Assembly: GCF_001936575.1 (NCBI RefSeq)
Contig: NZ_MSMP01000013.1
Location: forward strand, 62,001-126,000
Direction of reading: 5' to 3'
DNA from: Tenacibaculum agarivorans
GTDB lineage: Bacteria; Bacteroidota; Bacteroidia; Flavobacteriales; Flavobacteriaceae
DNA length: 64,000 nucleotides
Both the position numbers and the translations under genes were made by a program. The notes beneath the pieces are model-generated. The model saw only the letters and a program-made list of their open reading frames with translations, was not told the DNA's origin and searched no databases. Below are positions 1-7,857 of this stretch, one piece after another (position 1 is the first letter of the stretch; each line of letters starts with the position of its first letter).

Positions 1-151
1 TACAGAAAGAAAAATTGCTATAAATAGCTATGAATCAATAAAGTTATAAAGATAGCAAGAATTAGATTGTTAAGATCTTTCTAATTAAGAATATTTTGCA
101 TGAAAATAGGATCAATGCTAAATAACTATAAATCGAAAATATTAAATAATT

Positions 152-625
152 ATGAAAACAAACTTCAAAATATCAGCAATAGAAAATGATTTTAATCATT
201 TATTCAACTTAAACGAAGAAGAATTAGCTTCAAAAAAAATGATTAGAATGATTGTAGATGAAAAACCTGGCTACCCTTGTAGAGTTAGTCTTGAAGATGC
301 AGAAGTTGGAGAAGAAGTTATTTTATTGTCATTTAAGCATCATAAAACAACATCGCCATATGAGTCTAGTGGACCTATTTTTGTGAGAAAAAATGTGAAA
401 AAGGCAAACTTAGATGTTGATGAAGTTCCAGATATGCTATTTAAAAGGTTACAATCTTTAAGAGTTTATGATGAAACAGGTATGATGATAGACGCGAAAA
501 TACTAGAAGGTAAAGAAATAAAAGAAGAAATTGAAAGCATTTTTAGTAATGATAAGGCAAGCTATATCCAAGTTCATAATGCTAACCCTGGATGTTATAA
601 CTGTCAAGTAAATAGAATTCAATAA
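152..625 (+). CDS. DUF1203 family protein
   Basis: A 157-residue soluble protein with no signal peptide or membrane segment. The central block PGYPCRVSLEDAEVGEE, followed by SPYESSGPIFVR, is the hallmark of the DUF1203 family, and the length is normal for it. The family has no established biochemical function; its members are small cytosolic proteins found in many bacteria. A cysteine pair (GCYNC) lies near the C-terminus. The gene stands alone: the next gene starts 160 nt downstream, and that gap shows no terminator hairpin. The family call is firm, the function is unknown. Confidence 0.85.
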   Translation: MKTNFKISAIENDFNHLFNLNEEELASKKMIRMIVDEKPGYPCRVSLEDAEVGEEVILLSFKHHKTTSPYESSGPIFVRKNVKKANLDVDEVPDMLFKRLQSLRVYDETGMMIDAKILEGKEIKEEIESIFSNDKASYIQVHNANPGCYNCQVNRIQ

Positions 626-785
626 TAATGTAGTATAATAATAGATAATCCTAATTCCGTGTGAACTCAATTATTACTAAACTCAATGGAATTGTAAGAG
701 CTAACACTTAGCCGAAAATTTGTAAATTTAATTCGTTTATAATAGTTATTTAAGGCTATCAAATAAAACTAAAATCCATAAATAG

Positions 786-1352
786 ATGAACGAAATCAGA
801 AAGTTTATTGAAAATATCTCTCCAATGAGTGATTCTGATTGGCAGTTTTTTTCTTCTAAATTACAAGAAGTAAGACTTAAAAAACATTCCACACTATTGA
901 AATTTGGAGAGATTGAGAATCATCTATCCTTTATAGCTAAAGGAATAGTTAGATTTTATATTCCAGGTGAAGAAGTTGATTTAACTTTTGGTTTTGTATT
1001 CGAAAATGAATTTGTTACAGGTTATGATTCATGGTTAACGCAAATGCCTTCTGAATACCAAATAGAAACATTGACAGATACTGTTTTATGGAAAATTTCA
1101 CGTCAAGGCTTAGAAGAAGTCTATGCAAATACGAGTAGTGGAAATAGTATTGGACGTAAGATGGCAGAAAAAATGTTTTTAATAAAATCTAAGAGAGAAC
1201 TTTCCTTGTTAAGTAAAACAGCAGAAGAAAGATATTTAGATTTATTTTCTGATAGGCCGAAATTGATACAACAAATTCCATTAAAATATATTGCATCATA
1301 TATTGGTGTAACTCCACAAGCATTAAGCCGAATAAGGAGACGAATTACTTAA
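786..1352 (+). CDS. Crp/Fnr family transcriptional regulator
   Basis: A 188-residue cytosolic regulator. Residues 1-110 fit a cyclic-nucleotide-binding-type beta-roll (LKFGEIENHLSFIAKGIVRF is the usual entry to that fold), followed by a long dimerisation helix and a C-terminal helix-turn-helix ending YIGVTPQALSRIRR. This is the compact Bacteroidota form, in which the effector is usually not known. No Fnr-type cysteine cluster is present. The DoxX-like membrane protein gene begins about 60 nt downstream on the same strand, so that gene is the first candidate target. The specific signal cannot be read from the sequence. Confidence 0.85.
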   Translation: MNEIRKFIENISPMSDSDWQFFSSKLQEVRLKKHSTLLKFGEIENHLSFIAKGIVRFYIPGEEVDLTFGFVFENEFVTGYDSWLTQMPSEYQIETLTDTVLWKISRQGLEEVYANTSSGNSIGRKMAEKMFLIKSKRELSLLSKTAEERYLDLFSDRPKLIQQIPLKYIASYIGVTPQALSRIRRRIT

Positions 1353-1414
1353 CTTGGATTCATTGTTTTTACTTTAATGCTTTCTGACCTTTGCTTTTTA
1401 ATAATTCAAAAAAT

Positions 1415-1867
1415 ATGAAACCACTAATTATATTATTATTAAGCTTTGCTATTTCAATCTTTGCAATAAAAACTTTAAAAAAAGAATTTAACGTTGAAAT
1501 GTCGGCTAGAATTGCCATGTCAACAATGCTCGTATTTACGGCTATTGGACATTTTGTGTTTACCAAAGGAATGTCAATGATGATTCCTAAATTTATTCCT
1601 TTTAAACAATCTTTTGTTCACTTAACTGGGGTGTTTGAAGTTTTACTTGCGATAGGACTTCTAATCCCTAGATTTAAATATATATCAGGATTTGTGTTAA
1701 TCATTTTTCTTTTGTTAATGCTACCCGCTAATATTTATGCTTCTGTCCATCATATAAACTATCAAAAAGGAACATTTGATGGAAATGGTCTTTCATATTT
1801 ATGGTTTAGAATTCCTTTGCAACTATTTTTTATAATTTGGACGTACAACTGTTCAATTCGAATGTGA
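1415..1867 (+). CDS. DoxX-like integral membrane protein
   Basis: About 150 residues with four hydrophobic segments. The pattern TAIGHFVFTKGMSMMIPKF followed by LTGVFEVLLAIGLLIPR is typical of DoxX-like small membrane proteins. An in-frame TTG lies 24 nt further upstream, but the ATG at 1415 gives a normal N-terminus (MKPLIILLL) and is preferred. DoxX-like proteins are inner-membrane proteins linked in some bacteria to quinone or redox and oxidative-stress functions, but the role of this one is not defined. It lies directly behind a Crp/Fnr regulator and may be controlled by it. Confidence 0.75.
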   Translation: MKPLIILLLSFAISIFAIKTLKKEFNVEMSARIAMSTMLVFTAIGHFVFTKGMSMMIPKFIPFKQSFVHLTGVFEVLLAIGLLIPRFKYISGFVLIIFLLLMLPANIYASVHHINYQKGTFDGNGLSYLWFRIPLQLFFIIWTYNCSIRM

Positions 1868-2114
1868 TCTAAAGAGAAATTATCAACTATAATTTTAAGA
1901 ATTAATTGTGAGTAGGGACTCAAGGTAATTTGTTATTTTGAACTTACGAGAAAATGATTTTTCTATTTTCTCATAGAAAAATAAACATAAATACGCTACA
2001 TGTAATTTAATGAATTCATTTAGAAAAGAATATATCTATAAAAAACAATGAATTGGAAGTAATACTATTACTAATAATTAAATGAAAAACAACTCCTAAT
2101 AATAAAATTAAAAA

Positions 2115-2585
2115 ATGAATACTAAACATCTTGCACAGTACAATATCATTAAATTAAAAGACGAATTGAATTCACCTATTGTAAAAGAATTTAGAGATTT
2201 TCTTGCACCAGTTAATTTATTAGCAGAAGAAAGTGAGGGGTTCATTTGGAGACTAAAAGATGAAGGTGGAGAAAGTGCTACGGATTTAGAAACTCCATAT
2301 GAAGATAAATTGATTTTTATAAATATGTCAGTTTGGGAAAACTATGAGTTTTTAAAAGAGTATACCTATAAAACAGTGCATAGTTATTTTCTAAAAAGTA
2401 GAAAAAAATGGTCAAATGAAATAGAAGGACATAAAGCCGTAATGTGGTATGTTGAAAAAGGTCATATTCCTACAGTAACTGAAGCTAAAGCAAAATTGGA
2501 TGAATTGAATCAAAATGGATCAAGTCCAAATGCATTTAGTATGACAGAAATTTATAATGAATTTGGTGAAAAGTATCAAAAATAA
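2115..2585 (+). CDS. DUF3291 domain-containing protein
   Basis: A 156-residue soluble protein. The N-terminal HLAQYNI, the central SEGFIWRLKDEGGESAT, then INMSVWENYEFLKEYTY and the C-terminal VMWYVEKGHIPTVTEAKAKL match the DUF3291 family, a dimeric alpha/beta-barrel fold related to monooxygenase-like small proteins. No catalytic role is established. It is a single gene with 247 nt of featureless AT-rich DNA before it and about 100 nt after it before the beta-lactamase gene. The family assignment is good, the function is unknown. Confidence 0.8.
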   Translation: MNTKHLAQYNIIKLKDELNSPIVKEFRDFLAPVNLLAEESEGFIWRLKDEGGESATDLETPYEDKLIFINMSVWENYEFLKEYTYKTVHSYFLKSRKKWSNEIEGHKAVMWYVEKGHIPTVTEAKAKLDELNQNGSSPNAFSMTEIYNEFGEKYQK

Positions 2586-2686
2586 TGTTGCTTACGTTTT
2601 TTACTTAAACTACCTTGTAATTCGAGGTTTATCAATATGAAAAATAATTACTAAAAACAGCACAACGATTTTTCAACCAAAATACT

Positions 2687-3589
2687 ATGACAAAAAAAAT
2701 AGTTTTTACATGCTTAGTCTTTCTAATGATTTTTTCAAAAGGAAATGCTCAAGAAATTGAATCATTAAGAGAAAAAATAGAGAAACTCATCAATACTAAA
2801 AAAGCAACTGTTGGTATTGCAATCAACGGTATAGAAGCTAAAGATACTCTTAGTGTTAATGGAGGAAAGCATTTTCCAATGCAAAGTGTATTCAAGTTTC
2901 CGATAGCATTAACTATCTTATCTGAAATAGATAAAGGGAATCTTTCTTTTGATCAAAAAATAAACATTAAGAAAAGTGAATTGCTACCAGGATTATGGAG
3001 TCCAATACGAAAAAAATATCCAGAAGGATGTACACTTACCATTGCAGAAATTATAGAATATACTGTAGCTTTAAGTGATAATGTTGGTTGTGATGTTTTA
3101 CTTAAACTTTTAGGAAAACCTCAGGCGGTAGAAAGTTATTTTTCAAACCTAGGGTTTAAAGACTTTGCTGTTAAAATAAATGAGGAAACTATGCAGAATA
3201 ATTGGGAATTACAGTTTTTAAATTGGACTACGCCCAAAGAAGCAAATAGGATACTGACAACATTTTATGAGAACAAAAAAGGTTTACTTTCTAAAAGAAG
3301 TTACGACTTTATTTGGAATGTTATGAAAGAAACCCAAACAGGGAAAAATAGATTAAAAGGACAATTGCCCAAAGGAACTGTGGTTGCACATAAAACAGGC
3401 TGGTCAGGTAAGCATAAAAAGACAGGTATAACTGCTGCGGTAAATAATATAGGAATTGTGTTTTTACCAAATGGGAAATACTTTACAATTAGTGCATTTG
3501 TTACTGAGTCTAAAGAAGATTTTAAAGTAAACGAGAAAATAATATCTGATATTGCTAAAGTAGCTTGGGATTATTTTACAGCTAAGTGA
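2687..3589 (+). CDS. class A beta-lactamase, subclass A2-like
   Basis: A 300-residue periplasmic serine beta-lactamase with a Sec signal peptide of about 21 residues (cleavage near GNA-QE). All class A landmarks are visible: catalytic SxxK at residues 67-70 (SVFK), SDN at 130-132, an omega-loop glutamate in the INEETM stretch near 166-167, and KTG at 236-238 (HKTGWSGKHKKTG). The layout around the omega loop (…QFLNWTTPKEA) resembles the PER/VEB/CfxA-type A2 branch common in Bacteroidota rather than TEM/SHV. Expected activity is hydrolysis of penicillins and cephalosporins; the spectrum cannot be told from sequence. No adjacent regulator and no mobile element flank it, so it looks resident. Confidence 0.88.
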   Translation: MTKKIVFTCLVFLMIFSKGNAQEIESLREKIEKLINTKKATVGIAINGIEAKDTLSVNGGKHFPMQSVFKFPIALTILSEIDKGNLSFDQKINIKKSELLPGLWSPIRKKYPEGCTLTIAEIIEYTVALSDNVGCDVLLKLLGKPQAVESYFSNLGFKDFAVKINEETMQNNWELQFLNWTTPKEANRILTTFYENKKGLLSKRSYDFIWNVMKETQTGKNRLKGQLPKGTVVAHKTGWSGKHKKTGITAAVNNIGIVFLPNGKYFTISAFVTESKEDFKVNEKIISDIAKVAWDYFTAK

Positions 3590-3849
3590 TTCTACATTAT
3601 AGAAAGGAAAGATGTCAAATTACTCCAGAGAACGATAAAATCAGCAATTAAATTTAATTGTCAATTTTAAATATATGCGTTTGGTGTTGTATCAAGCGTT
3701 TTTTCTTTTACAGGTTTATAAATTTAGAAATAGAGACTTTAACCTTCAAGATGAATGCAAAATATTATATTTAATTTAGTGTCGGATGGAGATTTAGTGA
3801 GATGAAACAATATTTCTTATGTATTCAACTATTATAAATTACTTTAATT

Positions 3850-3960
3850 ATGAGACTTCTTATACTTTTGTTATCAATATTCTTAATAAATTCATGTAAA
3901 AAAGAAACTAAAATCGAAGCTAATAAGTTCTTCAATACCAGTATATTGTTCATATACTAA
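3850..3960 (+). pseudogene. truncated lipoprotein gene (5' stub)
   Basis: An ATG opens a 36-codon frame whose first 16 residues are a clean lipoprotein signal (MRLLILLLSIFLINSC followed by KK). After about 20 residues the frame runs into sequence that belongs, on the opposite strand, to a dead AraC-type regulator, and it stops. I read it as the surviving 5' end of a lipoprotein gene cut by a deletion near 3900-3915. It could also be an expressed tiny lipoprotein, but nothing supports that. Confidence 0.5.
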
Positions 3961-4311
3961 TACATATTCAGAGTAGCCATTAAAATCTTTACTAAGAGAT
4001 AAATAAACTACTTGGATAATAATACTAATCAGGAAAAAGGAATAAGCACCTTTAAAATACCGAAGAATTTTTCTCTGATATTTAAATAATGTAATAAGAA
4101 AATGCCAAGGAACTTGTATATACTGTAGAAGAAAAAAAATCTTAGTCAATAATCATGATTGTAAATTATTTAAAGCAATAGCTAATATCATAAGATTTAA
4201 GAATAGAATACTTTTACTTTTTCGGTGTTTAGTGACTAAAAAAATGCTAAAAGCAAAACCGCGCAATGCACTAGCAATTAAAAATAAATTAAAGAATTCT
4301 GTGAGCTGCAA
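3892..4311 (-). pseudogene. decayed AraC-type membrane regulator, N-terminal remnant
   Basis: Reading the minus strand from a TTG at 4311 gives a continuous frame of hydrophobic segments: ASALRGFAFSIFLVTKHRK, then ILFLNLMILAIALNNLQS, an in-frame TGA, then LQYIQVPWHFLI and SFFLISIIIQVVYLSLS. This is the pattern of the multi-membrane-segment N-terminus of flavobacterial AraC/HTH membrane regulators, in which the position of the TGA normally carries tryptophan (QSW). The DNA-binding half is missing: the frame ends at 3892 where it collides with the lipoprotein stub. The in-frame stop, missing ATG and missing C-terminal half all mark a pseudogene. The family assignment is from memory of the pattern. 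Confidence 0.6.
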
Positions 4312-5156
4312 TTTAATTTCTTTTACAAACGCAAGATAATTATTTTACGATAAAACTATATACTTAAGATCAAATTAATCAGCATGTCATTGGAATCTAA
4401 GTTGAGTTTTTATGGATTAACTTTTTGCTGTCGGATTGTGGAAAGTGTTTTTACTTCATTTTTCAAATTTAGTAAGGTTTTATTTTTTTAAATTAAATGT
4501 AAGGAATGTGTGGTGGGATCTTTTTTCTTTACATCATAACTCTATAGAAAGTAGAACTTTTTTGAAGTGTGTTAAAGCAGTATCATGTTCCTTTTTTAGA
4601 ATTGATATTTTTCAATTTCTTGAGTCTTATTAATCTGTGTTTAAGATTTGAAAGGATCTGATGTAGTATACAGTATGTCTAGTCATTATAGGTAGGTATG
4701 AGTGTATAATCTGCCTTTTTTGATTGATAACGACAGGTTAAATTATCAATTATTTTTTAATCTTGAGTAGGTGAGAGGTTATATAAGACAATACTGAAGC
4801 TAAGTTTTAGCATTTCATTCTATTTGGTTAAGAGATTGATTAAAAATCTGACGCTAAAATTATTTTTGAGTTAATCAAAAGATAATATAAATGTAAAATA
4901 GATTTATTAAAAGATAACTATTGTAGTTTTTTATAGTTATCTACTACTAAAAACTCATAGGAATTCTTGATAACTACTTTTTTAAAAATTAGTAGAAAAA
5001 CTCTATTATTCTTTAACTATTTTTGCCGTTTTGTATATAAAAAATGCACAGACATATCTTTTAGGAATCAAAATTAATGAGCGTAGAGTGCTTTATGAAT
5101 GTGTAAGCAAATTAGTCATAAGTAAATAACGTGAGTTTCTATATAAACTAAAAGAT
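4312..5156. other. gene-free AT-rich stretch
   Basis: About 850 nt with no convincing coding frame on either strand. The one open frame (4436-4633) has the composition of random AT-rich DNA and no recognisable family. No terminator hairpin, tRNA or insertion-sequence end was seen. Together with the adjacent pseudogenes it looks like decaying DNA. Confidence 0.6.
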
Positions 5157-5264
5157 GTCAGTTCGAGTGAAATTCCGAAAGAATTTTGTGCTTAGAATAT
5201 TTTTTTAGTGATCAAAATAGCTTTTTTCGATACGATCTTCTATTGAAAACCACTGGAATTGATA
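5157..5264. repeat. pair of inverted flavobacterial intergenic repeats (degenerate)
   Basis: The left arm starts GTCAGTTCGAGTGAAATTCC at 5157. The right arm, 5227-5264 (TCGATACGATCTTC, then GAAAACCACTGGAATTGA), reads as a degraded copy in inverted orientation of the same kind of unit (consensus from memory: TCAGTTCGAGTG...CGTATCGAGAA). Such palindromic units are scattered between genes in many flavobacterial genomes. This pair is partly eroded and lies just upstream of the next gene. Confidence 0.5.
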
Positions 5265-5322
5265 ATTTTAAGTTCTTATATCGAATTCAGGTTAAATAAA
5301 AATATAACTAAAGATTTAAACA

Positions 5323-6354
5323 GTGAAAAAAAAAATTAAGAATAACATTGATCTGATAAATATCGCATTTATGATTTTGTCATTAATTGTAGCTATTTTC
5401 ATCCCTTTTAAACTATTCCTGTTTTCGTATGCAGTGTTGGGACCATTACATTACCTTACCGAAATAAATTGGCTTCGTGAAAAGAAATACTTTATGCTAG
5501 CAGATAGAAAACATACCATTATTTTTATTGTTATAGCCATTTTAGTGTCAATATCACCGTCAATTAGATATTTAGATTTACAATTAGCCCCTTCTATTCA
5601 AAGTATTCTTGTAATTATATCAAGATATAATTCTGCGTTTTTGATCAGTTCTTTTTTATTTGCAATCGGATTACTTTTTTATAAAAAAACAAGAACTTTA
5701 CTTATACTTTTAGTAGTTGTGAGCTTAATCTCGTTTATATCTACAAATTATTTGCATAGTACATTTATTTATGTTTCTATTTTCCTTCCTACTTTAATAC
5801 ATGTATACTTATTTACGCTAATGTTTGTATTGTTTGGTTCAATTAAATCAAAAAGTAAAATAGGTATTAGTTCTGTTATTGTTTTAGCAATAATTCCTTT
5901 TGTTATTTGGTATCTTCCTATAGAAATAGTTCAAATCGCAAAACCTTCAAGCGAACTTCTCAATATTTTTGTAAATAGCAGTTTTGTTAATCTTAATATA
6001 ATGCTTGCTAAAGTATTCAAAGGATTAGAAAATGGTAGATTTGTATTATTGTCAGAAATAGGTCTTAGGATTCAAATTTTCATAGCCTTTGCTTATACTT
6101 ACCACTATTTGAATTGGTTATCAAAAACTTCTGTTATAGGTTGGGGCAAAACACTTTCTAAGCAGAAGGTTATTTGGATGTTGGTAATATATGCTTTTTC
6201 ACTTGGACTGTATTTTTATGATTACAAAACGGGACTTACCGGATTATTTTTCCTTAGTTATTTGCATGTATTATTAGAGTTCCCTCTTAATGCCTTCACT
6301 GTAAAAGGATTGATATCAGAAGTGATAGGTAATTTTAAAAAAAACAGTTTTTAA
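5323..6354 (+). CDS. polytopic membrane protein with conserved histidines, function unknown
   Basis: A 343-residue integral membrane protein with about eight to nine hydrophobic segments and a short basic N-terminus. The GTG at 5323 is the start; the next in-frame ATG (residue 17) lies inside the first membrane segment. Histidines sit in or beside membrane helices in striking contexts: GPLHYLTEI near residue 43, NYLHSTF, TLIHVYLF, YHYLNWLSKTS and SYLHVLLEFPLN near the C-terminus. This recalls metal-binding membrane enzymes such as Brp/Blh-type carotenoid oxygenases, but I do not see the defining motifs of that family and no carotenoid gene is nearby. I do not recognise the family. Confidence 0.7.
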   Translation: MKKKIKNNIDLINIAFMILSLIVAIFIPFKLFLFSYAVLGPLHYLTEINWLREKKYFMLADRKHTIIFIVIAILVSISPSIRYLDLQLAPSIQSILVIISRYNSAFLISSFLFAIGLLFYKKTRTLLILLVVVSLISFISTNYLHSTFIYVSIFLPTLIHVYLFTLMFVLFGSIKSKSKIGISSVIVLAIIPFVIWYLPIEIVQIAKPSSELLNIFVNSSFVNLNIMLAKVFKGLENGRFVLLSEIGLRIQIFIAFAYTYHYLNWLSKTSVIGWGKTLSKQKVIWMLVIYAFSLGLYFYDYKTGLTGLFFLSYLHVLLEFPLNAFTVKGLISEVIGNFKKNSF

Positions 6355-6574
6355 CAATGCTATTTAATTGATCTTATTGTAGAAATCCGTTGCATATTTG
6401 GAAGAAAATCCTATCAATTTGAGATTGTAACGAGTTGTAGAAGGGGGGTGACCAATGAAAGCTTTTTTGTTAAATTCGTCCGTAAGTAGATGTAAATGTT
6501 AAATTTTTAAAAATATAGCAGTAATTTAGTCGCTTTTTTAACGGTAATAGGCCATTACAGATAAATTATATTGC

Positions 6575-6582
6575 TACTTTTG
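6575..6582 (+). promoter_or_regulatory. -7 element of the yjjG-like gene
   Basis: TACTTTTG matches the Bacteroidota -7 consensus TAnnTTTG exactly. It ends only 5 nt before the ATG at 6588, so a start at the usual distance would give a leaderless or nearly leaderless mRNA. No clear -33 TTTG was found. Confidence 0.45.
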
Positions 6583-6587
6583 ACCCC

Positions 6588-7271
6588 ATGGAAAAGATTG
6601 AACATATATTTTTTGATCTAGATCATACCTTATGGGATTTTGATAAGAATTCTGAACTCTCTTTTAAACAAATTTTTAAAGAGGAAGATATACGTCTTGA
6701 TTTTACTGTTTTTTTGAAAACATATATTCCAATTAATTTTAGTTATTGGAAGTTATACAGAGAAGAACAAGTAACAAAAGAAGAGTTAAGGTACGGGAGA
6801 TTAAAAGATACATTTTCAATTTTAAAACATGAAATAAGTGATGAGATGATACATAGGATCTCTGAACATTATATCAATTACCTCCCTAATTATAATTATT
6901 TGATTGATGGAACAATTGAATTATTAGATTACCTGAAAAAAAAGTATACACTCCATATTATTACTAATGGTTTTAAAGAAGTACAATACAATAAATTAAA
7001 GGCGTCTAAAATCATGGATTATTTTAATCTTATTGTTACTTCTGAAAGTGTAGGTGTTAAAAAACCTAATCCTAAAATATATGAGTTTGCTTTACGTAAT
7101 GTGAAAGCTAAAGCAGAAAACTGTGTTATGATTGGTGATAATTTTGAAGCTGATATTCTAGGAGCTAGAAATATAGGTATATTGCCAATCTTTTATAATC
7201 CTGAAAGGATTAAATATGATGATAAGGTTAAAAATGTTAATAATTTGTTAGAAATCAAACAATTTCTTTGA
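6588..7271 (+). CDS. YjjG family noncanonical pyrimidine nucleotidase (HAD)
   Basis: A 227-residue cytosolic HAD-superfamily hydrolase. Motif I is FFDLDHTLWDF with the nucleophile Asp10 and general acid Asp12; motif II is ITNGF; the lysine of motif III lies in VGVKKPNPKIY; motif IV is MIGDNFEADILGARN. The long helical cap between residues 20 and 85 and the LWDFDKNS opening fit YjjG-type 5'-nucleotidases, which clear noncanonical pyrimidine nucleotides. Three envelope-protein genes follow on the same strand, the first 31 nt away, and could be read from the same transcript. Confidence 0.85.
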   Translation: MEKIEHIFFDLDHTLWDFDKNSELSFKQIFKEEDIRLDFTVFLKTYIPINFSYWKLYREEQVTKEELRYGRLKDTFSILKHEISDEMIHRISEHYINYLPNYNYLIDGTIELLDYLKKKYTLHIITNGFKEVQYNKLKASKIMDYFNLIVTSESVGVKKPNPKIYEFALRNVKAKAENCVMIGDNFEADILGARNIGILPIFYNPERIKYDDKVKNVNNLLEIKQFL

Positions 7272-7302
7272 TTTTACGCGTTAAGTAAAAAAGTACTAGT
7301 TA

Positions 7303-7851
7303 ATGAGAAAATTGTATACGATGTTAATGTTGAGTTTTTTATGTGTGAATATATCATGCGTAAAAGACGTGGATTTTAATCAAGCAGATCAATTAGTTTT
7401 GACTCCTACTCTTGATGTATCGTTAGTAAATTCGTCAATTACACAGAATGATTTAGTTGTAGGAGGGGTAGAATTAAGTACACCTTTAAGAGATTCTTCT
7501 TCAATAACACTCTTAAATAGTAGCGTTGCTAGAGAAAATCTGGAAAGAGTAGTGTTGAGGTTTGAGATTGAAAATGAATTTAGTAGAAGTTTTAGAATTG
7601 TATTTACTTTTTTTGATCAAAGTGATATGGCAACAATTAATCCTATTGTTTTAAATGTAGGAGCTAATCAAACTAATTTTACCCAAGAAGAAGAAATTAT
7701 AATAGCGAGTAATTCTGACTTTTTAAATTCTACTAGGGTAGAAGTTAGCTTAGAATTATTACCAAGTACAGATGGTTCAGTGTTGGATGCAAATGATCCG
7801 AGAACTTTTACATTTAAATCTTCAGGAACAATTTATTTTAGAACAAATTAA
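7303..7851 (+). CDS. predicted lipoprotein, function unknown
   Basis: 182 residues starting with a lipoprotein signal whose lipobox cysteine is in VNISCVKD (about residue 19). The mature part is rich in Ser, Asn and Thr and predicted to be beta-strand, with no recognised domain. The stop is 6 nt before the start of the DUF5723 barrel gene, so the two are translationally close and probably work together in the outer membrane. Flavobacterial operons often pair an undefined lipoprotein with a DUF5723 protein; this is an inference from arrangement. Confidence 0.7.
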   Translation: MRKLYTMLMLSFLCVNISCVKDVDFNQADQLVLTPTLDVSLVNSSITQNDLVVGGVELSTPLRDSSSITLLNSSVARENLERVVLRFEIENEFSRSFRIVFTFFDQSDMATINPIVLNVGANQTNFTQEEEIIIASNSDFLNSTRVEVSLELLPSTDGSVLDANDPRTFTFKSSGTIYFRTN

Positions 7852-7857
7852 TAATTT

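Noticed and set aside
1369..1566. A 65-codon minus-strand frame over the DoxX-like gene
   Set aside because: Antisense to a recognisable membrane protein.
3678..3780. A 34-codon plus-strand frame (starting MRLVLYQAFFLLQV) in the gap after the beta-lactamase gene
   Set aside because: No lipobox, no family, and the adjacent sequence is decaying DNA; chance frame.
4436..4633. A 65-codon frame in the gene-poor region
   Set aside because: No family resemblance, very high Phe/Cys content typical of random AT-rich sequence.
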